Source of the DNA: Watersipora subatra
Taxonomy: Eukaryota > Bryozoa > Gymnolaemata > Cheilostomatida > Watersiporidae
Reading direction: 5' to 3'
DNA: 64,000 nt
Assembly (NCBI RefSeq): GCF_963576615.1
Contig: NC_088711.1
Span: 19,934,182-19,998,181, forward strand
In this document: positions 57,563-64,000 of the stretch, piece by piece
Numbering within the stretch: the stretch's first letter is position 1
How the letters are laid out: every line of letters begins with the position of its first letter
The notes under the pieces: model-generated
What the model was told of the DNA's origin: nothing
What the model saw: only the letters and a program-made list of their open reading frames with translations
The model's database searches: none
Position numbers and translations under genes: made by a program

Positions 57563-60500
57563 CCTCAAGTTTGTTTAACAGCTCATCTTCCGGGCAATGC
57601 AGAGTAGTAGAGCTAGTCTCACAATAAACCTTAGGAATCTTATAATACTTGGAAAACTTGCTGACATCCGCTCTGCTAAACTTTTGCCTAATTTCATAAG
57701 ATGAGTTGCAGATACTTGTTATTAGTAGTGGCATGAGCTGGAGGTACATGACACAAAGGAAGAAAACCTGAATTTTATACCTAAAAACATCTTGTTGGAA
57801 AAAAAGACACACAACAATGTAATAACGAAATATATAAGTTAGGCATAAACACCGATATGCATTTACCTGGTATATAGGACCACATATATACATATATATA
57901 TTGTATATGGCAATGGGTCTGTTGGGTAGTCCTAAACAACATGTTTATTAGACAATGAGACCAAAAATATTGAAAGCTATAACTTTTGTTAAACAAAACA
58001 TACAATGGAACACTTCTGTGAGTATCAATTGATCAAAATTTAAGCCAAATTGCCATGAGTTCACATTTCGAAATTCGACCCATGCAGGCATGGTCAACAG
58101 GTTACAATAAAAATTGAGCATATATAGGTGAGCTTCTCTTCTACAGACATATTGAGGCGACAATGAAATATAGTCTTTCATTCATGAGTCAATCCTACAA
58201 GTAGCCTGACTATTTAAGATGAATTGCAAAGCAGGACACAAAGAAAATAGAGGGCCTGTGAGTGTCGTATTACTGCCTGATGCATTGAATTACTCATTCT
58301 TTATAAAATACAGTCAAACTGAGAGACAGATTCACACCAGTCTGGCTCAGACCTAAACCGAACCTTAACAATTCTTTTACATGAACTATTAATACATAGG
58401 GCTAACGACGTTTTAAAGGCCAACGCAAAAACCTGCGAGCAGAAAAGTGTGTCAATTTTGAAGATAAAAGTGCAGTGCTAGATTATTGACTTATCTCCTA
58501 CTGTACAATCATCTTGTTGAACACGACGACCACCTGCTTATCTTAAGGATTATGAACCATTGACTGTGGCCTGCCAGAACCTTTTCTGGGAGAATGAGAA
58601 ATGTTATGTTTTTAGTATCTTTATTTACGGTACGTATTTGATTTACGTGATTTCGTGCCATTTACTCATGTGCAATTTAGTTCTTGATAATAAAAGACAA
58701 TCACAAATCAATCAAAACGATCATCATTATTAAACTCAATTGTCCTCAAATACAACTTTTGCCAGAAGTAATCAGGTAATGATAAACCAGCAAAAACTCC
58801 CACTTTGTTTCCAAATACAAAACAATTGGTAGATTATGATCTACAATTATGTATGATGGCGCATAACACCTGAATGACTACCAAAAAGGAAATAGAGACA
58901 TGCATAATGTTAAACTAGCTCTGAGTCAGGCATTCCGGCTAAACGCCTGACCAGACAGATGAATACATAAAATCAAATAAAACAATTGCATAAAATAAAA
59001 AAATATAAATAAATAATTTCTGTCAAAAGGTTATGTTAAAGACTCTAGAAAACTTGCAATTCCTGCATGCGCTGCAAGGCGTTCCCTAATAATCGAGGGT
59101 TTTAATAGCGCAAATATTAGACTCGCCCAAATAGCGCAGCTGCACGTATATTAGACTGCGCTTTCAATGTAAAGATCAAATCAGCACAAAACTTAGACTA
59201 GCTGATTGTTTGATAATTATAGAACACAGTCCAGTATGCACAAACACGCTCACAGGACTCACGAGTTGTTATTTTGCGATAATTGGTTGATGGGCAAAAA
59301 ACACAGCTTTAATTGGTCAATCCACGATTTTTTCTGCGCGATTGTGTAGCGAGCCCATTTGTTTGATAGATGATTTACTTGCATAAAATATACATACAAA
59401 CCAAGTTTCCGAAATAGGCGTCTCCATTCCATATTACAGATGCTAGCTACGCTACATTGTACATGATATACAGCCCCCTATGGGAGGCTGTATATAATTG
59501 GTACAATGTTCATATAATTACTATTATTTTGTAATGTTCATTTGTAAAGTAAGATAGTTTTGAAAGCTTGATGGCTATATATCGGGTTAATAGCAGAAAG
59601 GAAGCTAGCAGATTTTACTAAGATACTTTGCTACACGTTTGAGGCTGTAAAACGATATGTTCTTACATTAAGACCAAACGGGTTCGACGAATGACAATAA
59701 AGATAGATTAGCATGAGTACTCATTCATTTTGTCCAATCATTAGACGTATAACAAAGGCTTTCTCGATTCTGCCACACATAGACCAAATGGAGTCGACAA
59801 AGATATTGTGGATGATTACATAATCAATTGCGTAAGAATTTTTGACAACAAAAACACTCTTTATTCGTTGTTATGTCACAGTTTATAGAAGAGCCAGCCT
59901 CGTATCTTAGGAGTTTCCTTACTCGATTACACTACTTTTCGCGCTGACAATGGATATACGTATACGCGTACGACCGTGCTAAAGCATTTAAAAACGTTGT
60001 AAGCATGTTTTATAAGCAGACGTTTTAAAAAATTTCTGCACATTTTTTGCACTGCATGTAATGCGCTTGACTAAAGAGATATAAAAATAAATAGTCAAAC
60101 AAGCAGATGAATTAAGAATGGTACCAGTTTTATTAATGAAATGTTTTTTATTTGAAACTCATTTATTTGACTTATATTTAAATCGTTGCTCACGTTTGCT
60201 GTTTATGTTGAACTTAGCTGCAAGTAAATAACGAATAGTTGACATGAATACTTTTTAATTATCTATACAACGTATTGTCAACAATTGTAATAAACACCTT
60301 TACTACTGACTACCGTTGTCAATGTTAAATGGACAAACTAAAATGGGTTGGTATTTGCCAAGGTATATTAATGTTATGTAGGACTAATGATGTAATGAAA
60401 ACCATGAGAGGAAAGTAGTTATATGTTACACTAAAGAGCCTAGGAAATGCTTTAATTCTTGCTAGGAGCGCAAAATTTCTTGATGTTATATATTAAGGTG

Positions 60501-62622
60501 CTTGCGATTTGTAACGCCATGTATCCTGATAAGGTAAGAGTGTGATCATCAGCAGGTAAACATATATTGCATTACTTAAAACTAGTGTGAAATCTAGTGT
60601 AAAATGACTCTCTAAAATCTGATACTTGTGCAAATCATTTGCTGAGGTGTTCCGTCCTAGAAACTTGTCTTATGTAGCATATCTAAATGCCAATATTGCT
60701 TGACTAAAGCGAAATATAAAACCCAACAGGATGTTTAAAACTTAATTTAGTGATTACTTAAACAGATAGCATTTATGATCCTTGCAAGTCATAGCATGCC
60801 ATTTCATCAGTCACTCATCTCTATTCCTTGTTGGTAGTCTAGTCTCACGACTGCTGATATCTTAATTTCAAGATATAATTGTGGTGTGATATTCTGAGTA
60901 AAATTGTTAACAGATGTGCTTCATGTAATTCATTCTACAAGTTGTTGCACTCCAATTTCTAAAACATACACCTGAATTGCACTTATATTTCTTTCTGAAT
61001 AAATTTAATGAAACTCACATTTTAGCACTTGGCAAACCCAAAGTCTTCAAAGTAGTTTTTGAATTGGGTCAATTTAATTGACTTGAATCAATTTAAAACG
61101 AATTGAAATCATTTGGTATAACAATAAGCAACCAGTAACTAGCAGTTGAATATCAATAGGTTCTCAATATCTTTTTTAGCCTGTCCTCTCATAATATAGC
61201 GTGTACTGGCTCATAGGGAGTTAAGGATGTAGTCCAACTAATTGTGTGGTTAATAATAGTTTATTGAACCATAGACCATTGAACCGTGAAAACTGTAAAT
61301 AAATACATGGAGATTAATAACATAATAAGCATAAATGTATTTAGCAAGAAAATACTGTTAATGTATGTGTATATAGAATTGATTAAAATGATTGTAAGCT
61401 GCAATACAATTAAAATATAAAATGCATTCATAAATCCGTGAAAAATATATCAGGCAAAAAATTAAATGAAACACGAATGATATAATAATGTATATTATAA
61501 AACCGTACTCTTTGGCCTGGTCCCAGTTGAGTCAGTAGTCTTGATATGATTGCAGAAGATTATATATTATAATAAGTTGCCGTATTGTGTCTGAGTAAAA
61601 TGATTGAAGTCAAAATATATGCATATAGTCAGTAGTGTAGTCAAAATTGACTACATGGTCTGCATGTTATCAGAGAGAGTTACTGGGCAATAAATAAATT
61701 GCTGGTTCTTACCCTTGCTTTTATACTAAAGTAACCAAACATGTTTCTATATTGAAATGTTGTTACAAGAAATGTGAATCTCCACTTTTTACTTAAGATC
61801 AATAAAAAGGTACTTCTTTAGGATGACATACACGGAATGAATCTAAGTTTCACCAAGTATTTTTCCTTAATTACTGGTTAATTGCACTACACTATATTAT
61901 AAATATGCTGCTAAACTACTGTGGTCAATGCATCAGCAACTGCTTTTATTTATATAAAATCATGATGAGCCACATTAAAGGCTCTGGGTTCTGATGTTTT
62001 GGGTTTACTACATGGTGTGAGTGTAGAAATTTTACTTTTTAAGGCTCTCATGTTGGTTATTATATCAAGTGGCTTAGAAATACTTAGTACATCTATTCTT
62101 TTGTATGTGAAATACTCCATGACTCATGCCAATGGCTGAAATCGGCAGGGATGAGTGCATGTGTTAGAAACAATGCTATTTTAAAATAAAGTACGTTGCT
62201 GCCCACTGTAGGCACTGTTCAGTGTACTTGTAGCGGAGTGCTTACATTACATCATCAGCTGCTATTCTCCAGCCATACTAAGAACTGCAAGTAGGGAATT
62301 CTTTAACAAGCCTTACCAGACTAATTTTGCTACTGAAATATTTGTGCAAATTTCTGAAGAGTAAATGGAGTGGAGTAACATAGTAACATAATTCTTTTAA
62401 CATTTTTTTTAATTTTTTTTTAAACATTTTTTACCACCTTCATTTTTAACATGATTATTTAATTAAAACTAAAAATTACAAATAATACATATCTGTTCTG
62501 TTGTATAACTAACCTTCATTGGCCATAAGATAATTTGTTAACTTTAATGGTATTTCTTGCTTATAGTGTTTCCTGTTCTCCACAATCATATGTATTTGCA
62601 GGCATAAATAACACATTTGATA

Positions 62623-63370
62623 ATGTCAGAGAATATCACTGATGTACAAGAGGAGACCGAGTCAACAGCTGATGAAAGTCCAGTGCAACTAAAGGCATCT
62701 GCCTCAGCTGAGAACTCTAAAGCAGTCACTGTTTACGAAGGCATGGACAGTTTGACGATTAATGTGCTCTTTTGATACCTTTTTGTAACCTATTGTAGTA
62801 GTTATATTCATAAATCAGCATTTTTCTTTAGCAAATAAGTTTTGCTCGTTATGAATAATGCACTTTTCTTGCTGCAATATCCCGCTGGAATGAGAGGAAG
62901 TTAACCTTTATATGATTAGGAAGATTTTGTAAAAGGCCGATTTTGATTCTCCTTTTGTCCACCTTTGTCTAGAAATCAGTTTTAGAACCTTAAATGCATT
63001 AGCGGCATAAAGATAATAAAACTGGCAGACTTTTATAAGTGCTTGTCATTTGACGTAGTGAAAATAACAGGTTGTGCGGGAAGAAAAAATGCGATTCAAT
63101 TGTGTAACCTAACTTTTTTGTTATGAGTTGTCATTTTTTTATGTAGGTCGGCTGTCTTCTAGACCTGCTACCATCAAATGGCTCGATCTCAACTTTGATC
63201 TCAAGGTCCCACCCAGCAACTGGATGCGGGCGAGCTCTCCCTTAGAAAAATACATCCTAAAGGCTCTTTACAGCAGGAAACCAAAAAAATCGGCGCATAT
63301 GTCTAGTATTGCTATGGCACACTCTAATGTTGAACTTGTTGACATGGTAGATGTTATATCAGATGCTAAG
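62623..63370 (+). CDS. unrecognised protein, first two coding exons (3' incomplete)
   Basis: Exon 62623-62749 starts MSENITDVQEETES and is acidic and Ser-rich. It is preceded by an acceptor (tatttgcag) and 21 bases of leader, so a 5' UTR exon lies upstream. The best-fitting donor is the weak GTTTGA after 62749; joined to the acceptor atgtag at 63146 it gives EGMDSRLSSRPATIKWLDLN. The second exon (63147-63370, 74 full codons) reads LDLNFDLKVPPSNWMRASSP..EKYILKALYSRKPKKSAHMS..ELVDMVDVISDAK and ends at a GTAAAT donor. Codon use and splice sites look genuine. I do not recognise the family, and the rest lies outside the window. The exon 1 donor is the least certain part. Confidence 0.6.
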
Positions 63371-63640
63371 GTAAATACACTTGTTAACATCGCCTGTCAG
63401 TCAACGCACCATCTTTATTGAGATTTGCCGACTCTTGCAGTTTGCTAGCTCAACTTTTATAGTGCAATTGTGAACAATTGTAGAATGATTTCTATGCATT
63501 CAGTAAAAGTTGAACAGGCACTTGTAATGTATATTTATAAAGAGATGCGTAACATAGTGAGACTGTGAGACAATTTAACAAAGTAGTGATCACGTGGGAC
63601 TACTATTGTCACCTTTTTCACCATGTACTAGTTTATTATT

Positions 63641-63793
63641 CTACTAGGTGAATGCCCTGGTTTGCACGGGTAATAAAAACAGCTTATAAACACTAAATTA
63701 CTTTACCTACTACATTACGTTTACACTATATTACCTGCAACTGTTTATAAGCTGCTGTTATTGCCTGTGCAATGCTGGGCATTCAACGAGTAA
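63641..63793. mobile_element. fold-back repeat built from two SINE/repeat heads
   Basis: Left 'actaggtgaatgccctggtt', 'gcacgggtaataaaaacagc' and 'ttataaaca'. The right half is the reverse complement with changes (gcctgtgcaatgctgggcat). This is two head-to-head copies of the family seen at 24364, 36455 and 50655. Confidence 0.65.
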
Positions 63794-64000
63794 AGGTACG
63801 GCCACACGTAATGACTTTGTCGTTCATTTTGACCGAAATCGCGAAATGAATAAAAAACGCTGTATGATTCAGCCGAAATTCACAGAATTATCTGAGCTGT
63901 GCATACACACTGAAATCATCGATGAAACGCTTTTGATTGGCTTAACAAATTATTAGCGAACACGATTCTAGCAGCTTTTACAATTTATATAGTCCCAAGA

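Larger units (their letters stand above)
55699..62622. other. spacer between ACSL copy B and the plus-strand gene
   Basis: It should contain divergent upstream regions of both flanking genes. The only things supported are the decayed zinc-finger frame (56040-56469) and the 24-bp minisatellite (57148-57562). 58000-62600 is AT-rich with no convincing exon. A splice-donor-like AAGGTAAGA at 60530 could belong to a 5' UTR exon of the plus-strand gene, whose ATG exon begins after an acceptor (tatttgcag). Confidence 0.45.

Noticed and set aside
57130-57893. SLFIGSPS and NRLDDEPI repeat proteins
   Set aside because: 24-bp minisatellite open on both strands; no flanking coding signal beyond the array.

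Overview
The window is nuclear DNA of an animal, probably a marine invertebrate of the lophotrochozoan type. It is AT-rich, its genes are split into many small GT-AG exons separated by kilobase introns, and it carries a metazoan-type tRNA-Gln gene. The introns are full of MITEs, pogo/Tigger-like DNA transposons, tRNA-derived SINEs, minisatellites and a hammerhead ribozyme. The species cannot be named from sequence alone.

Two complete paralogous genes for long-chain fatty-acid-CoA ligase (ACSL, of the ACSL1/5/6 type) lie head to tail on the minus strand. Copy A spans 28187 to 1861 (17 coding exons, 662 aa) and copy B spans 55698 to 30458 (17 coding exons, 690 aa). Exons 3 to 16 have identical lengths and phases in the two genes, so they arose by tandem duplication. 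Both keep the AMP-binding loop, the FACS signature and the C-terminal lysine. They differ at the N-terminus: copy B has a hydrophobic membrane anchor, whereas copy A starts MGGCGS, a myristoylation/palmitoylation-like motif. A third gene begins near the right edge on the plus strand (two exons, 62623-63370). I do not recognise it, and it runs off the window.

Region by region: 1-1860 is downstream flank with a truncated MITE. 1861-28187 is ACSL copy A. Its intron 12 has been invaded by two near-identical 2.05-kb TTAA-flanked elements in inverted orientation (8363-10415 and 11862-13913) and a third TTAA element with long inverted repeats (14204-15085). Its intron 9 holds a tRNA-Gln(CTG) gene, and its intron 3 holds a hammerhead ribozyme (24293-24338) beside a 132-bp palindrome. 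28188-30457 is the spacer between the ACSL genes. 30458-55698 is copy B, with two pogo-like elements, several minisatellites and SINEs in its introns. 55699-62622 is mostly non-coding, with a decayed zinc-finger ORF and a 24-bp minisatellite. 62623-64000 is the start of the unknown plus-strand gene.

Both ACSL products would activate long-chain fatty acids to acyl-CoA (ATP + fatty acid + CoA -> acyl-CoA + AMP + PPi) at membranes. The different N-termini suggest that the paralogues work at different membranes.
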